This document shows positions 7,807 through 15,358 of a stretch of DNA of 64,000 nt, piece after piece. The first letter of the stretch is position 1; each line of letters opens with the position of its first letter. Below the pieces are notes generated by a model. It was given only the letters and a program-made list of their open reading frames with translations. It was not told the origin of the DNA and searched no databases. The stretch lies in assembly GCF_000717645.1 (NCBI RefSeq), contig NZ_JNZZ01000008.1, positions 248,001-312,000 on the forward strand, read 5' to 3'. Position numbers and translations under genes: made by a program. This DNA comes from Streptomyces californicus (GTDB lineage: Bacteria > Actinomycetota > Actinomycetes > Streptomycetales > Streptomycetaceae).

Positions 7807-8925
7807 GTGTGCGGCACCCATCCCGCCCTCGCCGCCTGCCGCTTCGCGGGCCTCGACCTGCGCAACCGGTACGCCCTCGCCCCCATGACCCGCGTGTCGG
7901 CGACCGGGGACGGCCGGGCCACCGAGGAGATGGCCGCGTACTACGCGGGCTTCGCCGAGGGCGGCTTCGGGCTCCTGATCACCGAGGGGACCTACACCGA
8001 CCGGGCCTTCGCCCAGGGCTACCTGGACCAGCCCGGCATCGCCGACGAGGCGCAGGCCGCGGCCTGGCGGCCCGTCGTCGACCGGGCGCACGCCGCGGGC
8101 GCGCGCGTCGTCCTGCAGCTGATGCACGCCGGCGCCGTCTCCCAGGGCAACCGGTTCCGCGACCGGGCCGCGGGGCCCTCCGCCGTACAGCCGCTCGGCG
8201 AGCAACTGGCCAAGTACCGGGGCAGCGGGCCCTGGCCGGTGCCGATGGAGCTCACCCGCCGCCAGATCGCCGAGGCCGTCGCGGGCTTCGCCGCCTCCGC
8301 CGTCCGCGCCCGCGAGGCCGGATTCGACGGGGTGGAGGTCCACGGGGCCAACGGCTATCTGCTCGACCAGTTCCTGACCCCGTACACCAACCTGCGCACC
8401 GACGAGTACGGCGGCGGCCTCCCGGGGCGGCTGCGGCTCGTGCGGGAGGTGACGGCCGAGGTCAGAGCCGCGGCCGGGCCCGGCTTCACGGTCGGCGTCC
8501 GGCTCTCCCAGGGGAAGATCAACGATCCCGCGTGGCGCTGGCCGGGCGGCGAGAGCGAGGCGGAGGCGGTCTTCACGGCGGTCGCCGAGGCGGGCGCCGA
8601 CTATCTGCACCTGGCGGGCGGCGGGCGCGACTGGTTCCCCGAGGGGCGGACGCTCCCCGCGATCGCCAGGGCGGCCACCGGGCTGCCCGTCATCGCCAAC
8701 GGCGGCCTGCACCGGGAGGCCGTGGCGCGGCGCGTCCTGGAGGAGGGCCACGCCGACCTCCTGGCGGTCGGGACGGGCGCGCTGGCCGATCCCGACCTGC
8801 CGCTCAGGGTGGCGGCGGGAGACGCGCTCACGCCGTTCGACGCCGGGATGCTGGAGCCCCTGGCGACGCTGGGCAACGCGCGGACGTACGTGTCCGGCAA
8901 CGCGTCGGCGCACGCACCCGCTTGA
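7807..8925 (+). CDS. NADH:flavin oxidoreductase, old yellow enzyme family
   Basis: 372-aa FMN-dependent TIM-barrel enzyme reducing activated C=C bonds or similar substrates. Visible features are the N-terminal LAPMTR strand, VHGANGYLLDQFLTPYTN with the His-x-x-Asn substrate pair, the DEYGG loop, and the FMN phosphate region PVIANGG...LLAVGTGALADPDLP. GTG start directly after the DsbA-like stop, so probably translationally linked. Its position beside FrnE-like and exporter genes suggests redox detoxification or tailoring; the substrate cannot be read from sequence. Confidence 0.92.
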   Translation: MCGTHPALAACRFAGLDLRNRYALAPMTRVSATGDGRATEEMAAYYAGFAEGGFGLLITEGTYTDRAFAQGYLDQPGIADEAQAAAWRPVVDRAHAAGARVVLQLMHAGAVSQGNRFRDRAAGPSAVQPLGEQLAKYRGSGPWPVPMELTRRQIAEAVAGFAASAVRAREAGFDGVEVHGANGYLLDQFLTPYTNLRTDEYGGGLPGRLRLVREVTAEVRAAAGPGFTVGVRLSQGKINDPAWRWPGGESEAEAVFTAVAEAGADYLHLAGGGRDWFPEGRTLPAIARAATGLPVIANGGLHREAVARRVLEEGHADLLAVGTGALADPDLPLRVAAGDALTPFDAGMLEPLATLGNARTYVSGNASAHAPA

Positions 8926-8950
8926 CACTGGTTACTTGCACATGCAAGAT
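8922..8950 (+). promoter_or_regulatory. promoter with MarR-type operator, deaminase/SMR unit
   Basis: TTGACA (8922-8927), 17-bp spacer, CAAGAT (8945-8950). The operator TTACTTGCACATGCAA (8932-8947; 13 of 14 consensus positions) occupies the spacer in the same register as the site at 7051. Binding there should block RNA polymerase. Confidence 0.65.
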
Positions 8951-8998
8951 TAACTCCATCAGGTCACGCCGCCGGCGGAGAGCTGTGAAGCCATTCGC

Positions 8999-9014
8999 TT
9001 GCGTGTGCAAGCAA
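8999..9014 (+). promoter_or_regulatory. second MarR-type operator in the deaminase leader
   Basis: TTGCGTGTGCAAGCAA matches TTGCWTGNNCAWGCAA at 13 of 14 positions. It lies about 50 bp downstream of the -10 box and 50 bp before the start codon. Confidence 0.6.
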
Positions 9015-9063
9015 TCGCACGATGACGATGGTCGATGCAGGGCAACTCGGGAGACGAACTGCC

Positions 9064-9543
9064 ATGGGTACACACGACAGCGAACTGATGGGCTACGCCC
9101 ACGAGGCGATCCGGCTCAGCCGCGAGCACGTCGCGCAGGGCGGCATCCCGTTCTCCGGAGTGGTCGTGGGCGGCGGGCGCATCCTGGGCACCGGCTTCAA
9201 CCGGGTCCGCGAGGACAACGACCCGACCGCGCACGCCGAGGTCGTCGCCATCCGCGAGGCCACCACCCGGCACGGCATCCGCGCCGTGGCGGGGGCCACC
9301 CTGATCGCCTCCGGCGAGCCGTGCGCCCTGTGCTACATGGCGGCCCGGTTCGCCGGCGTCGGCCACATCGTCCACGCCGCCGACCGCCGGACCGCCGCAC
9401 GGTACGGCTTCGACTACACGAGCACGTACACCCTCTTCGCCGAGGACCCCGAGCGCTGGCCCCTCAAGGTCACCGCGCTCCATCTCCCCGAGGCGGAGCA
9501 GCCGTTCCAGGACTTCCTCACCATGGACCGCTCCCGGTACTGA
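9064..9543 (+). CDS. nucleoside/guanine-type deaminase (CDA fold)
   Basis: 159-aa zinc-dependent deaminase of the cytidine/deoxycytidylate superfamily. HAEVVAI supplies a His ligand and catalytic Glu, and PCALCYMA supplies two Cys ligands. The C-terminal YTSTYTLFAEDPERWPL region resembles the guanine deaminase/GuaD subgroup more than tRNA adenosine deaminase, but the substrate is not certain. The ATG at 9064 is preferred over 9022 because GGGAG lies upstream. First gene of a unit continuing into two SMR genes after a 185-nt GC-rich gap. Confidence 0.88.
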   Translation: MGTHDSELMGYAHEAIRLSREHVAQGGIPFSGVVVGGGRILGTGFNRVREDNDPTAHAEVVAIREATTRHGIRAVAGATLIASGEPCALCYMAARFAGVGHIVHAADRRTAARYGFDYTSTYTLFAEDPERWPLKVTALHLPEAEQPFQDFLTMDRSRY

Positions 9544-9728
9544 CCCGGGCCCGCCCGCCACCGCCCGCCGTCCCGGGCACGACCGCCGCACCCCGTCCCC
9601 GACGTGACGCGGCCCGCGCGGCCCCCGCGCCGCCGCCGGCCGGGAGGCCGAAACGGCGCCCCGCGCCCCCGCACCCCAGCTCCACGCTCCACCCCACCTC
9701 TCGCACCCACCGCACGGAAGGACCAGCC

Positions 9729-10049
9729 ATGCACTGGCTCTACCTCGCCATCGCCGTCGCCTTCGAGATCACGGTCGCCATCGCCGCCGGAAAGGCCGAG
9801 GGCTTCAAGAACCGCAAGTGGACCGGGATCACCCTGGCCAGCGGCGCCGCCGCCACCTTCTTCCTCAGCAAGGCGCTGCTGACCTTCGACGTCGGCGTCG
9901 GCTACGCCCTGTGGACGTCCGTCGCGGGCGTCGGCATCACCGTCCTCGGCGCGCTCTTCTTCGGCCAGCGCCTGAACATCAACAAGGCGATCGGCATCCT
10001 CCTCGTCATCGGCGGTGTCGTCGGCCTGCAGCTCAGCGGCTCCGCCTGA
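9729..10049 (+). CDS. SMR family efflux subunit A
   Basis: 106-aa inner-membrane small multidrug resistance protein with four predicted TM helices. The essential proton/substrate Glu is in VAFEITVAIAAGKAEGF (TM1), and GYALWTSVAGVGITVLG (TM3) carries the conserved GYAxW signature. GGAAGG precedes the ATG. A second SMR gene follows 82 nt later; adjacent unequal SMR genes usually form obligate heterodimers (EbrAB-like). Substrates of the family range from guanidinium to quaternary amines. Confidence 0.94.
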   Translation: MHWLYLAIAVAFEITVAIAAGKAEGFKNRKWTGITLASGAAATFFLSKALLTFDVGVGYALWTSVAGVGITVLGALFFGQRLNINKAIGILLVIGGVVGLQLSGSA

Positions 10050-10131
10050 GCCCCGCGCACCGCTCACCGGCGCCGCAAGCGGCCCACCCCGCACACCCCT
10101 GACGACACCTCTGAGAGAGGAACCACCTCCC

Positions 10132-10548
10132 ATGTCCAACGCGGCCAAGAGCTCCACCAACGCCTGGCTCTCCCTTCTGCTCGCCGGTGTCTTCGAGATC
10201 GGCTACGCGCTCGCCGTCGGCGGCAGCGAAGGCTTCACGCAGCTGACCTGGTCCCTGGTCGCCGTGGTCTTCTTCCTGCTGACCCTCTACGCCCTCAGCC
10301 TGGCCCTCCGCACGATCGACGTCAGCATCGGCTACGCGGTCTGGGCGGGGATCGGCGCGGTCGGCGCGGCGGTCTTCGGCCCGCTGTTCTTCGACGAGAC
10401 GCTCACCCTGGCCAAGGGCATCTGGCTGGCCGTCATCATCGTCGGCGTCATCTGGCTGAAGCTGGCCGACCGCACGAAGCCCGAGGCGGTCGCGGCCCCG
10501 GCCGCCGAGCCGCAGGCCACCAACCGGCCCGGCGCCCTCCAGGTCTGA
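10132..10548 (+). CDS. SMR family efflux subunit B
   Basis: 138 aa, four TM helices plus a hydrophilic Ala/Pro tail of about 30 residues (KPEAVAAPAAEPQATNRPG). TM1 has the essential Glu (GVFEIGYALAVGGSEGF), and GYAVWAGIGAVGAAVFG is the TM3 signature. GAGAGGAACC precedes the ATG. It pairs with the preceding SMR gene; the tail on one subunit only is typical of heteromeric pairs that insert in opposite orientations. Confidence 0.94.
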   Translation: MSNAAKSSTNAWLSLLLAGVFEIGYALAVGGSEGFTQLTWSLVAVVFFLLTLYALSLALRTIDVSIGYAVWAGIGAVGAAVFGPLFFDETLTLAKGIWLAVIIVGVIWLKLADRTKPEAVAAPAAEPQATNRPGALQV

Positions 10549-10590
10549 CGCGCCACCACCGCATGCGGTGCACCGCGCGACAGTACGCCC

Positions 10591-10632
10591 CCGGCGGCTG
10601 CCCCCCCTCCACGGAAGGGGAGCGGCCGCCGG
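10591..10632. terminator. bidirectional terminator between SMR and SDR genes
   Basis: CCGGCGGC...GCCGCCGG outer stem with an inner GCCCC/GGGG stem and one or two bulges, in the gap of the convergent genes. Confidence 0.6.
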
Positions 10633-10643
10633 AGGCGTCGGCG

Positions 10644-11414
10644 TCATACGGCGGTGCGGCCGCCGTCCACGGCGAGGGCGGCCCCCGTGGTGAACGACGA
10701 GGCGTCCGAGCAGAGCCAGGCGGCGGTGCGGGCGATCTCGCTCGGTTCGGCGAGACGCCGCTGGATCGCCTTGCCGCCGAAGCCGGCGCGGACGGCGGGC
10801 CCGCCCGCGAGGACGCCGTCCATCATCTCCGTGTCGGTGCTGCCCACCACGAGCGCGTTGACCCGGATGCCGTACTCGCCGTACTCGGCGGCGGCCGCCC
10901 GGGTCAGGCCGAGCACCGCGTGCTTCGCCGCCACGTAGGGCGCGGACGCGGAGGTGGCGCGCACCCCGGCGACGCTGGAGGTGTTGACGATCGCGCCGCC
11001 GCCGGCCGCGAGCAGGGCGGGGAGCTGGGCGCGCAGGCAGTTCCACACCCCGCGCAGGTTGACGTCGAGGGTCCGGTCGAACTCGTCGTCGGACAGCTCG
11101 TGCAGGAGCGTTCCGGCGCTCGCGTGCCCGGCGTTGTTGAAGGCGCAGTCGAGGCGGCCGAACCGTTCCGCGGCCACGGCGACCGCGCGGTCCATGTCCG
11201 CCCGGCGCGTGACGTCGCCCGGTACGGCCGCGGCCCGGCCGCCGTCCTTCCTGATCCGCTCGGCGGCCTCCTCGATCCTCTCCGCCCGGCGGGCCACCAG
11301 GACGACGGCCGCGCCCTCGTCCGCGAAGAGCCGGGCCGCGGCGGCGCCGATGCCGCTGGAGGCGCCGGTGATCAGCGCGACCTTGCCGGCCAGCAGCGGT
11401 CCGCCCGGCGTCAC
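10644..11414 (-). CDS. SDR oxidoreductase of the GBL block
   Basis: 256-aa short-chain dehydrogenase. NAD(P)-binding TGASSGIGAAAARLF, FNNAGH, catalytic Ser in NTSSVAG and YVAAK are all intact. The first codon overlaps the stop of the HAD-like gene (ATGA), so the pair is translationally coupled. In GBL clusters an SDR often reduces the 6-keto group or a butenolide intermediate; by position that role is likely here. It could alternatively be a generic ketoreductase. Confidence 0.88.
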   Translation of the reverse strand: MTPGGPLLAGKVALITGASSGIGAAAARLFADEGAAVVLVARRAERIEEAAERIRKDGGRAAAVPGDVTRRADMDRAVAVAAERFGRLDCAFNNAGHASAGTLLHELSDDEFDRTLDVNLRGVWNCLRAQLPALLAAGGGAIVNTSSVAGVRATSASAPYVAAKHAVLGLTRAAAAEYGEYGIRVNALVVGSTDTEMMDGVLAGGPAVRAGFGGKAIQRRLAEPSEIARTAAWLCSDASSFTTGAALAVDGGRTAV

Positions 11415-12124
11415 GCCGCCGTCCCGGCCGCGACCGGAGCGGCGTCCCAGAACGTGCCCGAGGCGAGGTCGCGGTCGATCCGCCGGACCAGGCCGTCGTC
11501 GATCTCGTCGAGGCCGCCGATCAGATGGCGTACGCCCGACTCCTCCATGAGGGCGCGCTGGTGGCTGTGGACGAAGGTGGAGGGGCGGCCGACGAAGCCG
11601 GCGCCCAGCTCGCGGGCCACGTCGGCGACCTTGGCCACGTCGTCCACGAAGAGGGCCTGCTCGGGGCGGAGGCCGAACACGTCCCGGGTGATCTCCTTCA
11701 GTCCGGGGCGGAAGTCGTTGGTGCAGACGTAGCCGGGACCGTCGAACAGCTCGGCGTACCGGCCCAGATGACGGTCGAAGTGGTCCTTGCCCAGGCCGCC
11801 GTAGCAGACCGTGCGCAGCCCGGCGGCGCGCAGCCGGACGAGGAGTTCCTCCGTGCCGGGCGTGATCGTGACCGGGTGGCGGTCGAGGTGGGCGGCGCGG
11901 TCCTCGAAGTAGGCGGCGAGCGCCTCCTCGCCGCTCATGGAGCCGCCGGTGGCGGCGGCGAGCAGGCGGCCGGCGATGTGTTGCGGCTGGGAGAAGACGG
12001 ATCTCTCCAGCTCGGCGGAGTACGTACCGCCCCGGGTGGTGATGAAGTGGTGGATCACCGGGCTGAACGTGTCGTTGAGCAGGACACCGTCGATGTTCAG
12101 GGCGGCCAGGCGCAGGGTGAGCAT
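11411..12124 (-). CDS. HAD-fold protein of the GBL block, nucleophile Asp replaced
   Basis: 237-aa HAD-superfamily protein. Motif I reads LAALNIDGVLLND, so the nucleophilic Asp of the usual DxD is Asn10, while the acid/base Asp12 is kept. Motif IV LFVDDVAKVADVA is intact. HAD phosphatase-like genes accompany several GBL synthase/receptor loci and may dephosphorylate the butenolide phosphate, but this copy lacks the standard nucleophile and may be inactive, or work by another mechanism. Coupled to the SDR. The upstream gap holds a hairpin and 26-bp repeats. Confidence 0.8.
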   Translation of the reverse strand: MLTLRLAALNIDGVLLNDTFSPVIHHFITTRGGTYSAELERSVFSQPQHIAGRLLAAATGGSMSGEEALAAYFEDRAAHLDRHPVTITPGTEELLVRLRAAGLRTVCYGGLGKDHFDRHLGRYAELFDGPGYVCTNDFRPGLKEITRDVFGLRPEQALFVDDVAKVADVARELGAGFVGRPSTFVHSHQRALMEESGVRHLIGGLDEIDDGLVRRIDRDLASGTFWDAAPVAAGTAA

Positions 12125-12270
12125 GCTTCTCCGTAGGGTTCGTCGGAACGGGCGGAGCGGGGCAGGACAGCCGTGGTGCTGGGCATGCCGAACGTGCGGG
12201 GCATGTCGGGTGTGCTGGTCGTGCTGAAGGGCCGGCCGGTGGGAAGCGCCGGCCGGGTACGGCTGTGGGC

Positions 12271-12293
12271 GGAGCGGCCCGGGAGGCCGCTCC
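12271..12293 (-). terminator. hairpin between GBL receptor and HAD genes
   Basis: Perfect 9-bp stem (12271-12279 with 12285-12293) with a 5-nt loop, downstream of the receptor gene on the same strand. Confidence 0.55.
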
Positions 12294-12302
12294 GGTCGGG
12301 GC

Positions 12303-12397
12303 GTCGGCGCACCGCCGTGAGTCAGGGCGTCAGCGCATTGCCGTGAGCCTGGGCGGCAGCGCGTTGCCGCAGGTCAGGGCATCAGCGCACTGCCGCG
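12303..12397. repeat. 26-bp tandem repeat running into the receptor 3' end
   Basis: CAGCGC recurs at 12331, 12357 and 12383 (26-bp steps), with a partial unit from about 12303. The last copy encodes the final residues of the receptor (ARGSALMP), so the array has extended or replaced the protein's C-terminus. Confidence 0.7.
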
Positions 12398-13006
12398 CGC
12401 GGGTGACGTCTCGGCGCGGGTGATCACGGACGGGACCGCGAGCCCCGGCAGGATCAGGTTCCACATCTGCTGGGTGCGTTCGGGAAGGTCGCTGCGGCCG
12501 CTGACCACGTTGGAGTACATCTGCATGCCCGTACACGCGGCCACCACGAACTCGGCGACCACGACCGGGTCCACGCCCGGCTGCAGCTCGCCGGACTCCA
12601 GCGCCTCGTGCAGGCAGCCGACCATGATCCCGCGGAAGTTCTCGTACGGGTCGGCGTTGAGGGTGCCGTTGATGGACGCCTGCTCGTTGGTCAGCCGGAC
12701 GCCGGCCCGCAGCAGCGGGTCGCGCTGGAGCTGCCAGGACCAGACGAGGGTGAGGTCGATGAGCCGCTGGAGGCCGCCGGCGGCGAGCAGCGGCACCAGG
12801 GTCTCCGGCTGGCTGTTCATCACCGCCTTCGCCAGGTCCTCCTTGGAGCCGAAGTGGAAGTAGAGCGCTCCCGCCGTCACGCCGGCTCGCTTGAGGATGC
12901 GGGTGATGCTGGCTCCCGCGTAGCCGAACTCGTCGAAGACCTCGGCGGCCGCGGTCAGGAGGGCGCGACGGGTCTGCTCCGCCCGCTCCTGTTTCGGTTG
13001 TGCCAT
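12374..13006 (-). CDS. gamma-butyrolactone receptor (ArpA/ScbR-type TetR repressor)
   Basis: 210-aa TetR-family receptor. The N-terminal HTH (AEVFDEFGYAGASITRILKR, then GVTAGALYFHFGSKEDLAKAV) is diagnostic of the A-factor receptor group, and the ligand-domain aromatic and VRLTNEQ region is present. The start at MAQPKQ has GGAAGG 8 nt upstream. It binds its operator until a GBL releases it. Divergent from the AfsA-type synthase, with one 24-bp operator next to each gene, which indicates autoregulation and control of the synthase. Confidence 0.93.
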   Translation of the reverse strand: MAQPKQERAEQTRRALLTAAAEVFDEFGYAGASITRILKRAGVTAGALYFHFGSKEDLAKAVMNSQPETLVPLLAAGGLQRLIDLTLVWSWQLQRDPLLRAGVRLTNEQASINGTLNADPYENFRGIMVGCLHEALESGELQPGVDPVVVAEFVVAACTGMQMYSNVVSGRSDLPERTQQMWNLILPGLAVPSVITRAETSPARGSALMP

Positions 13007-13020
13007 GACTCTCACCTTCC

Positions 13021-13044
13021 CAAAAAGAATGCTCCTTATGTTAG
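13021..13044 (-). promoter_or_regulatory. autoregulatory element (ARE) upstream of GBL receptor
   Basis: On the minus strand this 24-mer begins CTAACATAAGG and ends CATTCTTTTTG. It matches the element at 13151-13174 at 19 of 24 positions, lies 15 nt before the receptor start, and has the AT-rich layout typical of GBL receptor operators. Confidence 0.75.
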
Positions 13045-13140
13045 CCAGGTGAACAGGGGGATAGGCAAGTCCGTTATGTGGTAGTCGAGTTGGTTTTGCG
13101 ATCAGATCGCCCCGAGGGAATATCGACGGGAGGATCCCCC

Positions 13141-13174
13141 TTGACTTGAGAAAACAAAAGGAACATTATTTTTG
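13141..13174 (+). promoter_or_regulatory. AfsA-gene promoter with ARE
   Basis: TTGACT (13141-13146), 17-bp spacer and CATTAT (13164-13169) form the likely promoter. The ARE at 13151-13174 (AAAACAAAAGG...CATTATTTTTG) covers the spacer and the -10 box, so receptor binding would block initiation. Confidence 0.75.
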
Positions 13175-13250
13175 GAGCGGGGCCGCGGAGAGCTGATCAC
13201 CGATCGCTCTCCGGTCACCCCGCGTCAACCGTCGACCTTGGGGGGCCAAG

Positions 13251-14180
13251 TTGTCTGTTTCTGTTCTGAGCCGTGACGCGAGACCGGTCCAGCAGTCGCA
13301 GGTGCACCAGTGGCAGGTGCACAAGCTTCGGGGCGAGGAAGTCCTGCTCACGTCCTGGTTAGAGGCGAGCCCGAACCAGTACGTGGTCACGGCGCGCTGG
13401 CCGAAGGGCCACGACTTCTACCGGTCGGCGGGGGGCTCGTACGACCCGCTGCTGCTCGCGGAGACCGTGCGCCAGACCGTCCCGCTGCTCTCCCACGCCG
13501 TGCACGACGTGCCGCGGGAGTACAAGCAGGCGTGGGAGGACTTCAGCTTCGCCGTCGAGCCGCTCGCCTCGCTGGTCACCACCGGCGAGGACGAGGTGCG
13601 CATGGTGGTGTCCTGCTCGGACGTGATCCGGCGCGGCGCCCGGTTCGCCGGGATGACGATGGACATCGACGTCTACCTGGGCAAGCGGCTGATGGGCATC
13701 GCGCACACCCGCTTCAACAACCAGCCCGCCGCCATCTACCGGCGCCTGCGCGGGAGTTACGCGGACCTCGACGCGGCCCAGGAGGGCTGCCTGCCGGTCG
13801 GGCCGCCGGTGGAGCCGCACCGCGTGGGCCGCGACCGGGTGGAGGACGTGGTGCTCTCCCCGGCGCTGGGCGGCGAGCGCCCCGGCCGGTGGCTGCTGCG
13901 GGTGGACCCCTCCCACCCGGTGCTCTTCGACCACGTGGTGGACCATGTGCCCGGCATGCTGCTGCTGGAGGCCGCGCGGCAGGCGGCGCACGACGTCGCC
14001 GGCCCCGGCGCGGCGGTCATCGGGATGAAGACGGACTTCATCCGGTACGTCGAGTTCGACGCGCCCACCGTCGTCGTGGCCGGGGAGCCGGTCTCCGCCG
14101 GTACGGGCCGGCGCCGGATCCCCCTCCGCGTCGAGCAGCACGGGGTCCAGGTCTTCACCGCCGATGTGACCGTCCACTGA
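13251..14180 (+). CDS. AfsA-family gamma-butyrolactone synthase
   Basis: 309-aa enzyme with two hotdog-type AfsA repeats (about residues 15-165 and 195-305). The family catalyses condensation of a beta-ketoacyl-ACP with dihydroxyacetone phosphate, the key step to A-factor-like signals. Recognisable segments are ARWPKGHDFY, the first-repeat DVYLGKRLMGIAHTRF and the second-repeat HPVLFDHVVDHVPGMLLLEA. TTG start after GGGGGG. Leu37 is encoded by TTA (13359-13361), the only rare leucine codon I noticed in a gene here; this would make translation depend on bldA tRNA. Confidence 0.95.
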   Translation: MSVSVLSRDARPVQQSQVHQWQVHKLRGEEVLLTSWLEASPNQYVVTARWPKGHDFYRSAGGSYDPLLLAETVRQTVPLLSHAVHDVPREYKQAWEDFSFAVEPLASLVTTGEDEVRMVVSCSDVIRRGARFAGMTMDIDVYLGKRLMGIAHTRFNNQPAAIYRRLRGSYADLDAAQEGCLPVGPPVEPHRVGRDRVEDVVLSPALGGERPGRWLLRVDPSHPVLFDHVVDHVPGMLLLEAARQAAHDVAGPGAAVIGMKTDFIRYVEFDAPTVVVAGEPVSAGTGRRRIPLRVEQHGVQVFTADVTVH

Positions 14181-14198
14181 CGCCCCCCGCGGCATGAC

Positions 14199-14248
14199 GC
14201 GGCGGGCGGCCCGTACCTCCCGGAAGGGAGACACGGACCGCCCGCCGC
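14199..14248. terminator. bidirectional terminator between AfsA and PPTase genes
   Basis: Perfect 11-bp arms (14199-14209 with 14238-14248) plus a nearly contiguous CCGT/ACGG inner stem, in the convergent gap. Confidence 0.7.
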
Positions 14249-14307
14249 GCGCTCGTGCCCGGGCCGGCTCCGGTGCGCTCGTGCCCCGGACCGGCCCTGC
14301 CGCGTGC

Positions 14308-15060
14308 TCATGCCCGGGCCAACTCCGGCATCGGTTGCGGCAGTTCCTCGTACACCGTCACCGATACGTGCACCGAGGCCGGGACCGCGAAGCTGGCCTC
14401 GTACCCGGGCGGGGCCAGCAGCTGCCGCACCCGCCAGCCGAGCGGCTGGCCGGTGAGGTCCAGCCGGTTCATGACGGCGGCCATCCCCTGCCCGGTCGCC
14501 TTGGCCATGGCCTCCTTGCGGGTCCACAGCCGGGCGAAGTCCCGGACCAGCTCGTCGCCCGCGCGGCCGCCGAGCCACTGCTGCTCCCTGGGGTGGAGGA
14601 ACGGCAGGTAGCCGGCGACCGACTCCGGCGTCGGCCAGGACTCGATGTCGATGCCGATGGTGGCCTCGGCGACCGCGATGGCGACGTGGTCCCCGCTGTG
14701 CGACATCGAGAACTCCAGGGGCTCCCCGGCCGGATCCGGGGCCGGGCTGCGGATGGCCGGCCGCCCGTGCGCCCCGCCGCAGCCGGGACAGGGCTGCCGC
14801 AGGAAGCCGACGCTGCCGGGGGAGCAGCCGAGCGAGGATCCGAGCACGCTGCGCAGCGCCCAGTGCGCGAAGGCGTAGGACTCGCGGCCGGACTGCTGCG
14901 GGATCGACGCCAGCCGGCTGCGCTCCTTCTCGTCCAGCCACGGGGGCGCGGACCCGTCGGGCGGGAGGCGCTGCCCGGCCGGGGCCCGGACGATCCAGAT
15001 GCCGACCGGATCGAGGACCTCGCCCGGGGGCGCGTCGGACCACGTGAAGTCGTGTGTCAT
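14308..15060 (-). CDS. Sfp-type 4'-phosphopantetheinyl transferase
   Basis: 250-aa PPTase activating carrier proteins by transferring phosphopantetheine from CoA. Motifs: SMSHSGDHVAIAVA, the metal-binding IGIDIES and the catalytic WTRKEAMAKATGQGM. A CPGCGGAHG insertion typical of actinobacterial secondary-metabolism PPTases lies before the core. Last gene of the leftward operon; its presence supports in-cluster activation of the 86-aa carrier protein. ATG start; 55 nt separate it from the 80-aa gene. Confidence 0.95.
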   Translation of the reverse strand: MTHDFTWSDAPPGEVLDPVGIWIVRAPAGQRLPPDGSAPPWLDEKERSRLASIPQQSGRESYAFAHWALRSVLGSSLGCSPGSVGFLRQPCPGCGGAHGRPAIRSPAPDPAGEPLEFSMSHSGDHVAIAVAEATIGIDIESWPTPESVAGYLPFLHPREQQWLGGRAGDELVRDFARLWTRKEAMAKATGQGMAAVMNRLDLTGQPLGWRVRQLLAPPGYEASFAVPASVHVSVTVYEELPQPMPELARA

Positions 15061-15115
15061 GTCGATACGGCTCCTGATGCGGCGGGGGCCCGGCCGGCCC
15101 CCGCCACGGGTCGGA

Positions 15116-15358
15116 TCAGGCGGTTGCTGCGAGCAGCGGCCACGGGCCGGTCGTGGCGTACTGCCCCAGGTCCTCGGAGGCGAGGTAGCGCCGGAACCCC
15201 GGTACCTGCTCCGCGGGGCGCAGCGCCCCGCGGTACAGCACCATCCCGCGCACCCCGGTGTCGTCGTCGTGCCAGCACACGAGCGGGATGTGGTACTCCG
15301 GCGTGTCGCAGGTCTCCTGCACGGCGGCCTGGTAGCCGTACGCGGGCAGCAGGCTCAT
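15116..15358 (-). CDS. 80-aa conserved-looking operon protein of unknown function
   Basis: Not recognised. 80 aa, no TM helix or signal peptide, acidic centre (CWHDDDTGVRGMVLYRG), aromatic-rich. Its ATG overlaps the preceding stop codon (ATGA), so it is translated by coupling with the racemase-fold gene, which argues that it is real. Could be a small partner or chaperone of an enzyme in the pathway, in the way MbtH proteins assist adenylation domains, but it does not resemble MbtH. Confidence 0.72.
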   Translation of the reverse strand: MSLLPAYGYQAAVQETCDTPEYHIPLVCWHDDDTGVRGMVLYRGALRPAEQVPGFRRYLASEDLGQYATTGPWPLLAATA

